From DATGZX01 sp035296965 (GTDB lineage Bacteria > Planctomycetota > Planctomycetia > Gemmatales > Gemmataceae): 64,000 nucleotides of DNA. The stretch covers positions 1 through 64,000 of the forward strand of contig DATGZX010000298.1 in the NCBI GenBank assembly GCA_035296965.1, read 5' to 3'. The position numbers and the translations under genes are program-made. Below are positions 43,670 to 53,527 of this stretch, piece by piece. The notes under the pieces were generated by a model. That model searched no databases. It was not told where the DNA came from and saw nothing but the letters and a program-made list of their open reading frames with translations. Each line of letters opens with the position of its first letter. Positions within the stretch are counted from its first letter, which is position 1.

Positions 43670-44299
43670 ATGACCGTGGGATTGGAAGCGCTGTGTATTG
43701 CATGGAAAGGCCGGCAAACTTCGGAAGGAAAGGCACAGCTTGAAACTGAGTTCTTGCAGTTTCGAGGGAGCTTCCGTCTGAAAATCCCTCTGGCGGACAT
43801 CCAGCGAGTGCAAGCTGTCTCTGGGCAGCTTACCCTTTCCACTACCGAGGGCGTGGTTACGCTCGATCTTGGTGCCGTCGCGGCCAAATGGGCCGATAAA
43901 ATCCTCCATCCTCCTACGCGCGCGGACAAGCTCGGCATCAAGTCTGGAGTCCATGTCGTGATCCTCGGCATGTCAGACAAGGCGTTTCTGGATGAAGTCG
44001 CCGTTAGAACCGACGCAGTCTCGGTGAGGCTCAGCAAGGATGCTGATTTGGTGTTCCTGGCGGTAGAACGAAGAAATGAATTGAGCAAACTGGACCGTGT
44101 ACGAGGTGCCCTCAAGTGCAACGGTGCGATCTGGATCGTCTATCCCAAGGGGGTCAAAACGATAACTGAATCTGAGGTATTGCGTGCCGGCAGGGATGCC
44201 GGGCTCGTTGATGTCAAGGTCGCGCGATTCTCAGCTACTCATACTGCTCACAAGTTTGTCATCCCCGTGTCCCAACGCCGCCCCTCCAGCGGGCACTAG
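43670..44299 (+). CDS. DUF3052-family protein with N-terminal PH-like domain
   Basis: The 209-residue protein has a beta-rich N-terminal part (about 1-70, TEFLQFRGSFRLKIPLADIQ) resembling a PH-like fold, and a C-terminal DUF3052 domain beginning KLGIKSGVHVVILGMSD, with DLVFLAV, GALKCNGAIWIVYPKG and AGLVDVKVARFS. The domain resembles a methyltransferase-like Rossmann fold without an obvious cofactor site. Function is unknown. The start GTG/ATG choice near 43670 is uncertain by a few codons. Confidence 0.7.
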   Translation: MTVGLEALCIAWKGRQTSEGKAQLETEFLQFRGSFRLKIPLADIQRVQAVSGQLTLSTTEGVVTLDLGAVAAKWADKILHPPTRADKLGIKSGVHVVILGMSDKAFLDEVAVRTDAVSVRLSKDADLVFLAVERRNELSKLDRVRGALKCNGAIWIVYPKGVKTITESEVLRAGRDAGLVDVKVARFSATHTAHKFVIPVSQRRPSSGH

Positions 44300-44716
44300 C
44301 GACCCTTGCTTGAGACCTTCCCTCCCAACGGCCTGCAGCAGCCGCACACCCTTGAGCTGCACCAGCAACCTGGCCCGTTGTTGGCAAGACAGGTTGAAGT
44401 TCACCACATTTCGCAGACGAGACGTTTACTCTGGGCAAAGCGCGGGTTGTTGGCATGGATTTCTTTGGGAACCGGACGACCTGCTGCAACGTCGTAGAAG
44501 AGGAGTAACTCCTCCCACCACGGAACGGTCTGCGCGTTTGGAAAGCTTTATCAGCATTCATGCCTCAGCGATGCTGACCTCACTGCCGTCGGTATGATTG
44601 TGTTTGACAAGATCTCGAAATGCCTTCTACGATAAGATTAGCACCAACGAACTGATGTCTACGTCAGCTCTCCGGGCATGGCACGATCCGGAGATACCGG
44701 CCTGAAGGGGGTAGTC
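44300..44716. other. intergenic stretch, nothing recognised
   Basis: This 417-bp stretch holds no convincing gene or RNA. Only an AAGGGGGTAGTC ribosome binding site for the gene at 44717 is clear at its right end. Confidence 0.4.
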
Positions 44717-46453
44717 ATGAAAGCCTGTGCATTCAAACGGAGCTCGCCTCCGGCCAAGGGGCATTGCTGGGCCTGGCCAGTCGGGATACTGTCCGCCGTC
44801 TTGCTCGTCGCGCCTGCCTTTTCTGTCCAGGTGAGCGACCAGAAGTCCGCAAAGGCCCCTACCATCAGGAAAAGCACGCCGGCACTTGGCGGTTCGAGTG
44901 ACGGTGAAATCATCCAGGGCATCAATTCCAAGTTGGCTGAAAAATGGAAGGAGAACAAGCTAACTCCTTCAAGCCACGTGTCGGACCATGAGTTTATCCG
45001 ACGGGCGTCCCTCGACATCATTGGCCGCATTGCGACCCCGAAGGAGATCAGCGACTTTCTGAAGGACCCTGAAGCTACACGCCGTGCTCGCTTGATCGAT
45101 CGCCTGCTAAACACCAAAGAATATGCGAGCAATTGGGCAAATATCTGGACCGTGCTCTTGATGACGCGCAGCGGTGCGACCGAAGGGGCCACACGCATTT
45201 ACCACGAGCAGATGCATCAATGGCTGGAGGATGAATTCACGACCAACAAGTCCTGGAAGGAAATCACGATCAACCTCCTCGCCGCTACCGGCAAGACCAA
45301 TGAGAATGGTGCAGTAAACTACGTCCTCTCGCAGCTCGGCGAGCCGGTCGCACCGGACACTAATGAAGGCATGTACACGATGGTGCCGATTACTTCGCGG
45401 ACCACTCGACTCTTTCTCGGAGTTCAGACGCAGTGCACACAGTGTCACGACCACCCTTTCAACCCCGGCAAACAGCAAAACTTCTGGGGAATCAACGCGT
45501 TCTTTCGCCAGGTCTCTGCACCCAAGGGCCGGCCGGACACCACAGCCCGAGCGATGGCCAGACCGCTTGAGCTCACGGATAATCTCCAGCTGAACCCGAC
45601 CGGTGTAATTTTCTACGAGACCCGCAAAGGCCTCGTTTTGCCATCCAAGCCGGTTTTTTTCCTCGACAAGTTCAAGCTACCTGACCCGGGAACAAACCGT
45701 CGACAAGAACTTGCTCGGCTGATCACTCAAAACCCGAGTTTCGGCAAGGCCTATGTGAATCGGATGTGGCTGCACTTCTTCGGCCGGTCCTTCACGAACC
45801 CAGTGGACGACTTCGGCGAGCACAATGAACCTAGCGTACCTGAGCTACTGGATGAACTGTCCTCCGAATTTGTTCACTATGGCTACGATTCCAAGCGATT
45901 GATCCGCTGGATCTGTAACAGTGATGCTTACAACTTGAGCACCGTGGCCAATAAGTCCAACGAGAAGAGCGACGTGGAACCGCTCTTCGGCCGCATGCTC
46001 CTCAAAGCCTTGACGCCCGAACAGTTGTTCGAATCTTTGATTGTGGCTACGCAAGCCGAAATGTTCGAATCAAAGGACAACCGGAAAAAACTTCGCGAGA
46101 AATGGATGAAGGACCTCACGGCCAATTTTGGGGACGATGAAGGGAACGAGGTCACGTTCAACGGCACGGTCGTCCAGGCGCTTATGATGATGAACGGCAG
46201 CGACCTCAACGGTGCCATTTCAAGCAAGGAAAAGGGGACGGTTGCACTGACCTACGTGACGAAAAAGACCCCGAAGGCGATCATGGATCACCTGTATTTG
46301 ACCGCCTTGAATCGCCTGCCGACGCCGAACGAATCGGAAAGGATCCTGCGCATCGTGCGCAGTGCACCCGTGAAGTCGAAGGACGGTTTGAGCATGTGGC
46401 AGGACCTATTCTGGGCCCTGCTCAATAGCAACGAGTTCGTTTTGAATCACTGA
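44717..46453 (+). CDS. DUF1549/DUF1553 protein with CxxCH motif
   Basis: The start at 44717 follows AAGGGGG. The 578-residue protein has a membrane/signal segment (about 23-37), a DUF1549 domain (about 55-260) that ends with QTQCTQCHDHPF, and a DUF1553 domain (about 300-570) with NRMWLHFFGRSF and LLDELSSEFVHYGYDSKRLI. The CxxCH could bind heme. These proteins are abundant in planctomycetes, usually beside a DUF1501 gene, but none follows here. Their biochemical role is not established. Confidence 0.88.
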   Translation: MKACAFKRSSPPAKGHCWAWPVGILSAVLLVAPAFSVQVSDQKSAKAPTIRKSTPALGGSSDGEIIQGINSKLAEKWKENKLTPSSHVSDHEFIRRASLDIIGRIATPKEISDFLKDPEATRRARLIDRLLNTKEYASNWANIWTVLLMTRSGATEGATRIYHEQMHQWLEDEFTTNKSWKEITINLLAATGKTNENGAVNYVLSQLGEPVAPDTNEGMYTMVPITSRTTRLFLGVQTQCTQCHDHPFNPGKQQNFWGINAFFRQVSAPKGRPDTTARAMARPLELTDNLQLNPTGVIFYETRKGLVLPSKPVFFLDKFKLPDPGTNRRQELARLITQNPSFGKAYVNRMWLHFFGRSFTNPVDDFGEHNEPSVPELLDELSSEFVHYGYDSKRLIRWICNSDAYNLSTVANKSNEKSDVEPLFGRMLLKALTPEQLFESLIVATQAEMFESKDNRKKLREKWMKDLTANFGDDEGNEVTFNGTVVQALMMMNGSDLNGAISSKEKGTVALTYVTKKTPKAIMDHLYLTALNRLPTPNESERILRIVRSAPVKSKDGLSMWQDLFWALLNSNEFVLNH

Positions 46454-46542
46454 TCTGTCGCGAGAAGAACTTGCCGGCAACTGCCTTGGGCTATATTCCA
46501 GCGGCCCCTTGCTTTCCGTCAGCCCTTGCAATGGGCCGCTCG

Positions 46543-47775
46543 CTACCGCAGTGGCTGAACCGCCAGCACAATCATGTAGTGCGTCCGCAGGTCCCCGCGA
46601 TAACCTAGCTGGCCATAGAGCTGAACTTGTCTCTCTAGGAACGGCTCCAAATTCAATCCTGGGCTCGCAGAGACGTAGAGTGGCGCCTGGCCCGTGCCCA
46701 ACCAGAGTCCATACGTGGCCTTGGCGTCGATCGTGAAAGAAGGTCGGTACAACTTTCCTGGACCGTACCACTGCGGCGCATTGGCTTGTTGCGAAGGCGG
46801 CGGGCTTGCGGCCTGTACGACAGCAGCGGGCGGCTGCAGTCTTACCGTATGACCAGGATCCGCGACGTAGCAGTATTGCGACGTGCCCGGCGCGCCGTTC
46901 GAATACGAGGGCGGTTGAGTGTAGGTCATCGTGGGAGCGGGGATCAACCGGCCATCCATATTGTTGCCGACCTGGGGATAATTCGTCTGAGTGGAGAGCT
47001 GCGGAGAGGATTGGCTGGTACCGGCTGCGCCGCGGCTCCGCTGTCGAAGTTGATCGCTGCGATTGAGGCACTGCATGGCTAGGCTGTGATTCGTCAGGCT
47101 CACCTGGCCGGCCAATTGCTCGTAGAGCTGCGCCGCCTTTAGATCGTTGCCGCTCCTCTCGGCCGCCTCTGCTTCTACTAACAGTGGATTCTTGTCGCTG
47201 AAGAGGCTGTTCGGCGGCGGCGAGCTCGGCTTGCTATACGACGGCGGCACGTTCGTCGCCTGGTTCGAACCCACTTGCTGGCTGACCTGGGCCGGCGCGA
47301 TGGCTGATTTCTCGATATAGCGCACCTCCTGGGGAGGTGGTTTTATCGGGAGCAAAGTTTCGGCACCGACCTCGGCTTGGCCAATCACGGACAGCAAGGT
47401 CCCTCTGTTGACACTGGTCTTTGTCACGCTGGGTCGTTCGTTTGCGGGCCTCAGCCTGCTGCCCACCCAAATCTGCACTCCGTCCACCTGAACGGTCGCC
47501 GTGTTGCCCAGTGTAGTTACATAATGGGCATCGACCCAGCTGTACGAACCAGCGGGGGGAGTGATCGCGAGCCAATCACTTCCGTCGGAGCCGACCACAT
47601 GAACCGTGTCGCCTTTGTGGATTACCTCGGTCGCATAATAATTGGCGCTCGGGCCGCTGCGCACCTGAGCGTCTGCGGTCGTGATCATTGCATCGTACCC
47701 AGCGAATTGCGCGCGGGCCTGCCAAGAACTGGCGAGCAAGATAATCGCGGCGCTGAGCACTCTGGTAGTTTGCAT
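46543..47775 (-). CDS. exported bacterial SH3 (SH3b) domain protein
   Basis: The 410-residue product has a signal peptide (MQTTRVLSAAIILLASSWQA) followed by an SH3b domain with ADAQVRSGPSANYYATEVIH and WLAITPPAGSYSWVDAHYV (about 30-90). A second SH3b-like repeat is at about 94-160. The rest is proline/glutamine-rich and low-complexity except for a TPR-like helix (about 200-240). SH3b domains bind cell-wall-type peptides, but planctomycete wall details make the ligand uncertain. It is on the opposite strand from the DUF1549 gene. Confidence 0.75.
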   Translation of the reverse strand: MQTTRVLSAAIILLASSWQARAQFAGYDAMITTADAQVRSGPSANYYATEVIHKGDTVHVVGSDGSDWLAITPPAGSYSWVDAHYVTTLGNTATVQVDGVQIWVGSRLRPANERPSVTKTSVNRGTLLSVIGQAEVGAETLLPIKPPPQEVRYIEKSAIAPAQVSQQVGSNQATNVPPSYSKPSSPPPNSLFSDKNPLLVEAEAAERSGNDLKAAQLYEQLAGQVSLTNHSLAMQCLNRSDQLRQRSRGAAGTSQSSPQLSTQTNYPQVGNNMDGRLIPAPTMTYTQPPSYSNGAPGTSQYCYVADPGHTVRLQPPAAVVQAASPPPSQQANAPQWYGPGKLYRPSFTIDAKATYGLWLGTGQAPLYVSASPGLNLEPFLERQVQLYGQLGYRGDLRTHYMIVLAVQPLR

Positions 47776-48190
47776 CGAATCCTCCGTCCCACAGCCGGTC
47801 CGCGTAAAAACTTCAGCGCGACTTCTTCTCTTTCCTCATTCGGCTCGCCTTCGACTCCAAAATGAAGCTTTGCGAGTGTAACGACCGGGAAATGCAGCGC
47901 AGGTCGGGGCGAGCGCACGGCCGCGGCATTTATAACGAAGGGCAAAGCTGATACAAGTCCAGCCTCCGATGGGAATAGGCGAGTCGGGCTAGTCAGGGGG
48001 AAAAGACCGACGGCCCCAACTGCGGAGATCCGGTAAGACTGGAAGCGTGGCTCATGTGTTTCGGTCTTCTTCGAGCCGAGTCCAAAGAGATAGAGTTTTA
48101 TTTGAATTCTTTTTTCCCCAAAGCTAGAATGCTTCCCAGGTTATCCTGATTCATCATGGTCCCGAAATCTTCACGTTGGCGAGAAGCACC
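47776..48190. other. intergenic stretch, nothing recognised
   Basis: This 415-bp divergent region must hold promoters for both flanking genes. I see no hairpin repeat or small gene in it. Confidence 0.4.
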
Positions 48191-49720
48191 ATGGCCTCAT
48201 TCACGCTTGCCTGCCCCAACTGCAAGTCTGTACTCGTCGTTCCCGCGAAGGTGCCCGCAGGGCAGAAAGTCAAATGCCCCAAGTGCGCAACCGTCTTTGC
48301 CGTCCCCGGAGACGACGATCAATTCACTAGCCGCACGAAGCGTTCCAATCAGCCCCCGCCGATCCAATCACGGTTCGGCGAAGGCCGAGCGGAGCCGATT
48401 GAAGACGACGAGGATTACGACGTTGACACCCCCCGGCGTGTTCGCAGGTCGACGCACAGGGTGACGGCCGACGAAGACGACGATTTCATAGAAGACCGGC
48501 CGAGGCGCTCTTTTTCAAGATCGCGTCAAGGACAAAACAACCAAGTGCTGCTGATCGGTGTGATTGTCGGTGTCGCGGCGGTGATCGTGCTGACGGGAGT
48601 GGGAATTGCAGCAGGTATCTGGTTCCGTTCCAGCCGAGCTGCCAGCCAGCAAACTTTGGCTGCACAGCAAGGGGCCCGGGAGCAAGATGTCGCCCGAGCA
48701 CCGGCAGGCGCCGGCCCAAACGTGGCCAATCCTCTCCCCGCAGCGCCTCAACAAGTGGATCCTCCAAATCCACCCGCGATCGGAGATGCGCCGCGACAGC
48801 GGCAGGAGCCACCGCCTGTGCCCATCATGCCTCCACAGTTTCTCGGCCAGCCGCCGCCCAGCTTCGACATCTCGAAACGGTACCGTGAAAACGAGATCAT
48901 TACGATCAACATTCAAGGCATTCCAGACGAGCGCTCTCGCAAATATATCCTCGAGCGCTTGCCCGCACTGATCGGCACTAGATACCTGATGTCGTCTCGC
49001 GTTTCAGGTGACGTGACCGTGGTAGTTTTGGCTCCTGTCAACAACCCGGAAGCCTTTGCCAGGAAAATTGATTTTGGCACCGTCAGTAGTGTGAAGGGCC
49101 GAATAATCAAAGTGACGGCGAAGAAACTCGACATTCCCTCAGCCGATGCTGACGCCATAACGCAGGCATTGTTTGATCTGAAATCGCCGAACCTGTTTAC
49201 GCGCAAGGCGGCTTTGGACCGCTTGGCTATTGCTGATGCGGACAATCGCCGAGATGAGGTGCTCAAGGCAGTACAAGCCCTGCTAAGCGACTCCGATGTC
49301 TTCACGCGTCAGAAGGCCATCGGAGTTTATGCCAAGTGGGGCGGCAAGGACAGTGTACCGACCTTGCTGAAATTGCTACGTCACCCCGATCCGCACACGC
49401 GCAGGGCAACCATGGAAGCGCTTGCTAACCTCAAAGACGAACGAGCGGTCGAACCCATTGCCGAGCGGCTAACTGAGGGCCTGGACCGCCACGACGCCAG
49501 CAAGGCTTTGCAGGCACTGGGCTCAACGGCGGAGTTAACCGTGTTGAAATACCTTGGCAGTCCGGACTTCCCAACGCGTCTGGAAGCGTGCAAGATCCTG
49601 AAGGTGATCGGCACGAAGGCGAGCGTTCGGCCGCTGCAGGCGGTGGCACTCAACCGCAACGACTTCGTTGTCGCGCAGGCCGCCCAGGAAGCCCTGATTG
49701 CTATTAGCACGAGGCCATGA
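48191..49720 (+). CDS. zinc-ribbon membrane protein with HEAT repeats
   Basis: The start at 48191 is the first good ATG; an upstream TTG at 48176 is possible. The 509-residue protein has an MJ0042-type zinc ribbon (CPNC and CPKC), a charged linker, one membrane segment (about 118-144, LLIGVIVGVAAVIVLTGVGI), a proline-rich segment, and C-terminal HEAT-like repeats (about 355-500, with AIGVYAKWGGKDSVPTLLKL and ALANLKDERAVEPIAERL). It is likely an adaptor or scaffold that crosses the inner membrane. No enzymatic motif is visible. Confidence 0.8.
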   Translation: MASFTLACPNCKSVLVVPAKVPAGQKVKCPKCATVFAVPGDDDQFTSRTKRSNQPPPIQSRFGEGRAEPIEDDEDYDVDTPRRVRRSTHRVTADEDDDFIEDRPRRSFSRSRQGQNNQVLLIGVIVGVAAVIVLTGVGIAAGIWFRSSRAASQQTLAAQQGAREQDVARAPAGAGPNVANPLPAAPQQVDPPNPPAIGDAPRQRQEPPPVPIMPPQFLGQPPPSFDISKRYRENEIITINIQGIPDERSRKYILERLPALIGTRYLMSSRVSGDVTVVVLAPVNNPEAFARKIDFGTVSSVKGRIIKVTAKKLDIPSADADAITQALFDLKSPNLFTRKAALDRLAIADADNRRDEVLKAVQALLSDSDVFTRQKAIGVYAKWGGKDSVPTLLKLLRHPDPHTRRATMEALANLKDERAVEPIAERLTEGLDRHDASKALQALGSTAELTVLKYLGSPDFPTRLEACKILKVIGTKASVRPLQAVALNRNDFVVAQAAQEALIAISTRP

Positions 49721-50077
49721 AAACCTGCATGCGACGTGAGCGTTTCGAGCGGCAGCGCGCGTGCGGCTCTTGCGGCGGCGTGAAAGTTTTGGCACCGCTG
49801 CAATCGCTCCCACAACTATGAACAGCACGTAGCAAGGGGCGTCCGCGAACGCGGGCTGTCCTGGAGATCCCGTCATTCCGGATTCCGTCAGGATTCTAAA
49901 AAATCCGTCCGGCAGTACAAGACTCCGACAAATCTCCCGCCTTAGGCAAAGAGTTCCATTCTCCGTTGACATCCTTAGGCCGTGAGCTAGTTTTGAGTCG
50001 GCGTCGATCAGAAGTCAGAGCCCATCCTAGGTGATTGGCGGGCTGAACCCTCTTCTTTTTTCGTTTCGGATGCGCCC
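49721..50077. other. intergenic stretch, nothing recognised
   Basis: This 357-bp stretch between two plus-strand genes shows no convincing gene, tRNA or clear terminator. Confidence 0.4.
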
Positions 50078-51076
50078 ATGCAACTCCGTCCTCTGTTCCC
50101 AACTCGCATCTCGAAGCGCGAGCTTGAGATTGTCCTGCTGGCGTTCGTGATCGTCTCCGCCTATTTCGTGCAGACACTTGTGCCCCACAAGTTGATCGTC
50201 ATGAACCTGTTCTATTTGCCGACCGTCGTGGCCGCCTATTATCTGGGAAAGCGAATCGGCGGCTTGATTGCGCTTCTTAGTTTTCTACTCATCTCGATCT
50301 ATGCGCTGCTGCAGCCGCAAGCCTTTCTCTTTCAGGGCACTGCTATCTTGCTGGCATTTGACATCCTGATTTGGGGTGCGTTCCTGGGCTTGACGGGGCT
50401 GATTGTCGGCAGCCTTGGAGAGCGACTTCAAGCACAAGTGCACGAATTGAAATCCGCTTATATTGGCGTCCTGCAAATCCTTACGAAGTTCCTCGAGTCG
50501 GCTGACCATTACACCAAGAGCCATTCCGTCCGTGTAGCTGAGCTGAGCACCGCCATCGCCGTCGAGATGGGGCTGGGAGACGAGGAAGTCGAAAACATCC
50601 GGGCCGGCGCATTATTGCATGACGTGGGCAAGACCGAGGCGATCAAATTGGTGAAGCAAGCCTCTTCTCTCTCTGATGCAGAGCGCTTCCAGTTGGCAAC
50701 CCATACCAAGATGGGAGCCGAGCTGGTTCGCTCCGTCGGGTCCATCCTGAATGAGACCGTACCCATTATTCTTTATCACCACCACCATTACGCCGGCAAG
50801 GAACATCAAGAAGGTCCGCTCGGCAGCGACATTCCGTTAGGTGCCCGCATCGTCGCTGTCGCTGACTCGTATGACGCGATCGTCACCGACCGCCCATATC
50901 GAAAGGGTCGCGCTCCCTGGCAGGCTGTTCGCGAACTCGAAGCCTGCGCGGGGACCCAGTTCGACCCAGCCGTAATCCAGGCATTCAAAAACATCCTGCC
51001 GCGCGATGTCGTGGAACCCGAGCGCGAATTGGATGAGCTGCGCTCCATTCCCGCCAGTGAGCTTGCCTCCCGGTAA
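50078..51076 (+). CDS. membrane HD-GYP-like protein with altered GYP motif
   Basis: The 332-residue protein has an N-terminal membrane part with about four segments (residues 15-115) and a C-terminal HD domain (about 128-315) with SHSVRVAELS, LLHDVGKTEA (metal HD pair) and DRPYRKGRAP. The usual GYP loop after the HH pair is replaced: HHHHYAGKEHQEGPLGSDIP. HD-GYP proteins cleave cyclic di-GMP; the missing GYP may mean altered activity. The early residues resemble an integral membrane sensor domain. Confidence 0.82.
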   Translation: MQLRPLFPTRISKRELEIVLLAFVIVSAYFVQTLVPHKLIVMNLFYLPTVVAAYYLGKRIGGLIALLSFLLISIYALLQPQAFLFQGTAILLAFDILIWGAFLGLTGLIVGSLGERLQAQVHELKSAYIGVLQILTKFLESADHYTKSHSVRVAELSTAIAVEMGLGDEEVENIRAGALLHDVGKTEAIKLVKQASSLSDAERFQLATHTKMGAELVRSVGSILNETVPIILYHHHHYAGKEHQEGPLGSDIPLGARIVAVADSYDAIVTDRPYRKGRAPWQAVRELEACAGTQFDPAVIQAFKNILPRDVVEPERELDELRSIPASELASR

Positions 51077-51387
51077 GGTAGCAGTCCTAGAAACGACCAT
51101 TGCATCTGCCTGTTACATCATTAGCGCCAACTCCACGGACGCTCACTCCAAGTGGGCAATGAAACGCAACTCGTTTGCAGCTTTCGATTTGCCACACGCC
51201 GCACTCTCTCGGCTCACCGCATTGAGCAGGCTGCTTTACTCAAGTTCTCCAATTGTTACAGCCGATACAACAGGAAGGAACGGTCCAGTCGAAGAATGTC
51301 TACTCGATTATCAGCGGCGAATTGCTGCGCGGACCGGTCGGCGGCTTCATCTTGCGCCCCACTCACTCGATCACGGAGAGAACGGCA
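51077..51387. other. intergenic stretch before the efflux cluster
   Basis: This 311-bp stretch contains a possible GGAGAG ribosome binding site for the gene at 51388, but no gene or RNA that I can support. Confidence 0.4.
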
Positions 51388-53475
51388 ATGGCATGGAGGG
51401 CTTTGCTCACCGGCCTGGCTATGGTGGTCGCCGCCGGACTTGGCTGTCAGCGAGAAGTCTTTTTAAGCGAGTGCGACTTCCGCGACGCTCACGGGCGCGG
51501 CATCCCTACTAACCTGGCATGCGATACCGACCTTTCGACGCTGCCGCCGCGCGGCACTGTGGCTGCTCCGACCACGGTGGACGAAACGCAGCGCGAAGCT
51601 CGTTATATCTCCCTGCGCGAAGCAATTGCGATCGCATTAGAAAACGGTACCGTCGGCGTGCAGAATCCCGCGACGCCGGGCGTTGTCGTTGACACGCTGG
51701 GAGGTTTCGCAGGGACGACCGTGCAAATTGCCGATGCGATTCGCGTACTGGCTATCGACCCGGCAACGGTAGCGAACAATATCGAGACCTCACTATCCAA
51801 GTTCGATCCTTTTTGGTCGACCTCGACGATGTACAACCGCGTGGTCACTCCGCTGGGAGTCACGCCTACGACCTTCCTCCCCACGGGAACACTCCTACCG
51901 AGCGTGTCGGCCGATACGGTCAATTTCACCACAGGCTTGGAAAAGCCACTTCCTTCAGGCGGCGTGGCGGGCATTACGTTCGGGCTCAGCTCCGCGTGGA
52001 ACACGCCGACCAGTGTCATCAATCCCGCTGTAGTGCCAAGCCTTCAGTTCCAGTTCGAGCAACCTCTCCTCCAAGGCTTCGGGGTCGAGATCAACCAGCT
52101 CCGCGACGGCCACCCCGGCAGCCTCATCAACCCCTTCGCCACGGGTACTACGGGAGAGGGCATTCTGATCACGCGCATTCGGCGGGACGAACAGCGAGCC
52201 GAGTTCGAGCGCAATCTCAATTACCTTTTGCTCAACGTGGAGGCCGCTTACTGGAACCTGTACGGCGCTTATTACCAGCTCTACAGCCATGAAGACGCCA
52301 TGCGCTATGCTTTCGAATCGTGGCGGATCACGAAGACCCTCTTCGAGGGCGGCCGAGCTGCGGAACAGGACATGGAGCAGACGCGCGTGCAGTACGAGCT
52401 ATTCCGCTCCCAGCGGCTGACGGCCCTGGGGCAAGTCCTGGAAAGTGAGCGACAGTTGAGAGGGCTGCTGGGCCTGAAGATGGAGGACGGGTACCGGCTC
52501 GTACCCACGGACACCCCGACGCTGGTGCCCTTTCAGCCTGATTGGCATACGGCCCTGGACGAAGCCCTGGCTCGGCGACCCGAACTGACAATCGCCAGGC
52601 AAGATTTGAAATATCGTCAGCTTGACCTTATCCGGCAGAAGAACACGCTCCTGCCAGACTTGCGTTTCGTGGCCACGGACACACTTCACTCCGTAGGCTC
52701 GCAACTGGATGGCGGACCTGTGCCGGCCAATGCCTTTCACGATCTTGTATCCGATCCATTCAATAATTTCTCGCTGGGTTTGGTGATGAACGTCCCATTA
52801 GGCCACCGGGCGGCCAATGTTGCAGTGCGTAACGCTCAGCTCAATCTGCAACGCAGCTATCTGAGTCTCCTCACGGAGGAGGATAAGGCAGAGCGCTTCC
52901 TGGGGCTGAGCTATCGGCAAATCTTCGAATTTCAGCGGCAGATTCAAATCAACCAGGCGGAATTGCGTGCCGCGACCGTCCAACTGGAGAAGAAATTCGC
53001 CAAAATTCAGAAGGGTCTCGCACCGGCGTTCGGTGCGGACCTTATCCTGGCAGAGCAAAGCTGGAGCACTGCAGCCTCAAACCTCTACACGGCCATCGTC
53101 CAGTACAACAACGCCCTGGCGACATTGGACTTTGCAAAGGGCACGATCATGGAGCGGGACAATGTATTCATCGGCGACGGACCGCTGCCCAGGTGCGCCC
53201 AGGTTCGCGCCGTCGAGCACGAGCGCGAGCGCACCAAGGCGCTGGTGCTGGCCGAACGTACGGCGGCTGGCAGCCCGGGCTCCCGCCAAGATGGGTCGTG
53301 GATGAGCGGCCAAGCGTTGCCGCATTTGCCCGTGGATTCGGTCATGCCGGTACCCGCTCTGCCCGAAACCCAGTTGCCCGTGCCGGAACCGAGCCAAGGT
53401 CAGGCCGGCAATCCAGCGGCCCCAACTGGCCAGAGTCCCATGCTTCGCCAGGATGGTCCAGGAGCTGGCCGGTAG
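51388..53475 (+). CDS. TolC-type outer-membrane efflux protein (lipoprotein)
   Basis: The start at 51388 gives a lipoprotein signal (MAWRALLTGLAMVVAAGLGC, lipobox Cys20). The 695-residue protein has two outer-membrane efflux protein repeats: the first contains LSKFDPFWSTSTMYN and VEAAYWNLYGAYYQLY, and the second PLGHRAANVAVRNAQLNLQR and EVQNN-like ATVQLEKKFAKIQKG. The long helical segments and doubled layout are typical of TolC-family channels. It has a proline-rich C-terminal extension. It starts a likely operon with a small exported protein, a membrane fusion protein and an ABC permease. Confidence 0.85.
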   Translation: MAWRALLTGLAMVVAAGLGCQREVFLSECDFRDAHGRGIPTNLACDTDLSTLPPRGTVAAPTTVDETQREARYISLREAIAIALENGTVGVQNPATPGVVVDTLGGFAGTTVQIADAIRVLAIDPATVANNIETSLSKFDPFWSTSTMYNRVVTPLGVTPTTFLPTGTLLPSVSADTVNFTTGLEKPLPSGGVAGITFGLSSAWNTPTSVINPAVVPSLQFQFEQPLLQGFGVEINQLRDGHPGSLINPFATGTTGEGILITRIRRDEQRAEFERNLNYLLLNVEAAYWNLYGAYYQLYSHEDAMRYAFESWRITKTLFEGGRAAEQDMEQTRVQYELFRSQRLTALGQVLESERQLRGLLGLKMEDGYRLVPTDTPTLVPFQPDWHTALDEALARRPELTIARQDLKYRQLDLIRQKNTLLPDLRFVATDTLHSVGSQLDGGPVPANAFHDLVSDPFNNFSLGLVMNVPLGHRAANVAVRNAQLNLQRSYLSLLTEEDKAERFLGLSYRQIFEFQRQIQINQAELRAATVQLEKKFAKIQKGLAPAFGADLILAEQSWSTAASNLYTAIVQYNNALATLDFAKGTIMERDNVFIGDGPLPRCAQVRAVEHERERTKALVLAERTAAGSPGSRQDGSWMSGQALPHLPVDSVMPVPALPETQLPVPEPSQGQAGNPAAPTGQSPMLRQDGPGAGR

Positions 53476-53527
53476 GGCGTTTCGCAGTGTCTTCGTCCAA
53501 AGACCCTGCTTGCAATCGGGAGTTTCC

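Noticed and set aside
46406..47071. 221-codon minus-strand frame
   Set aside because: It is a frame shadow of the SH3b gene on the same strand, with no domain.
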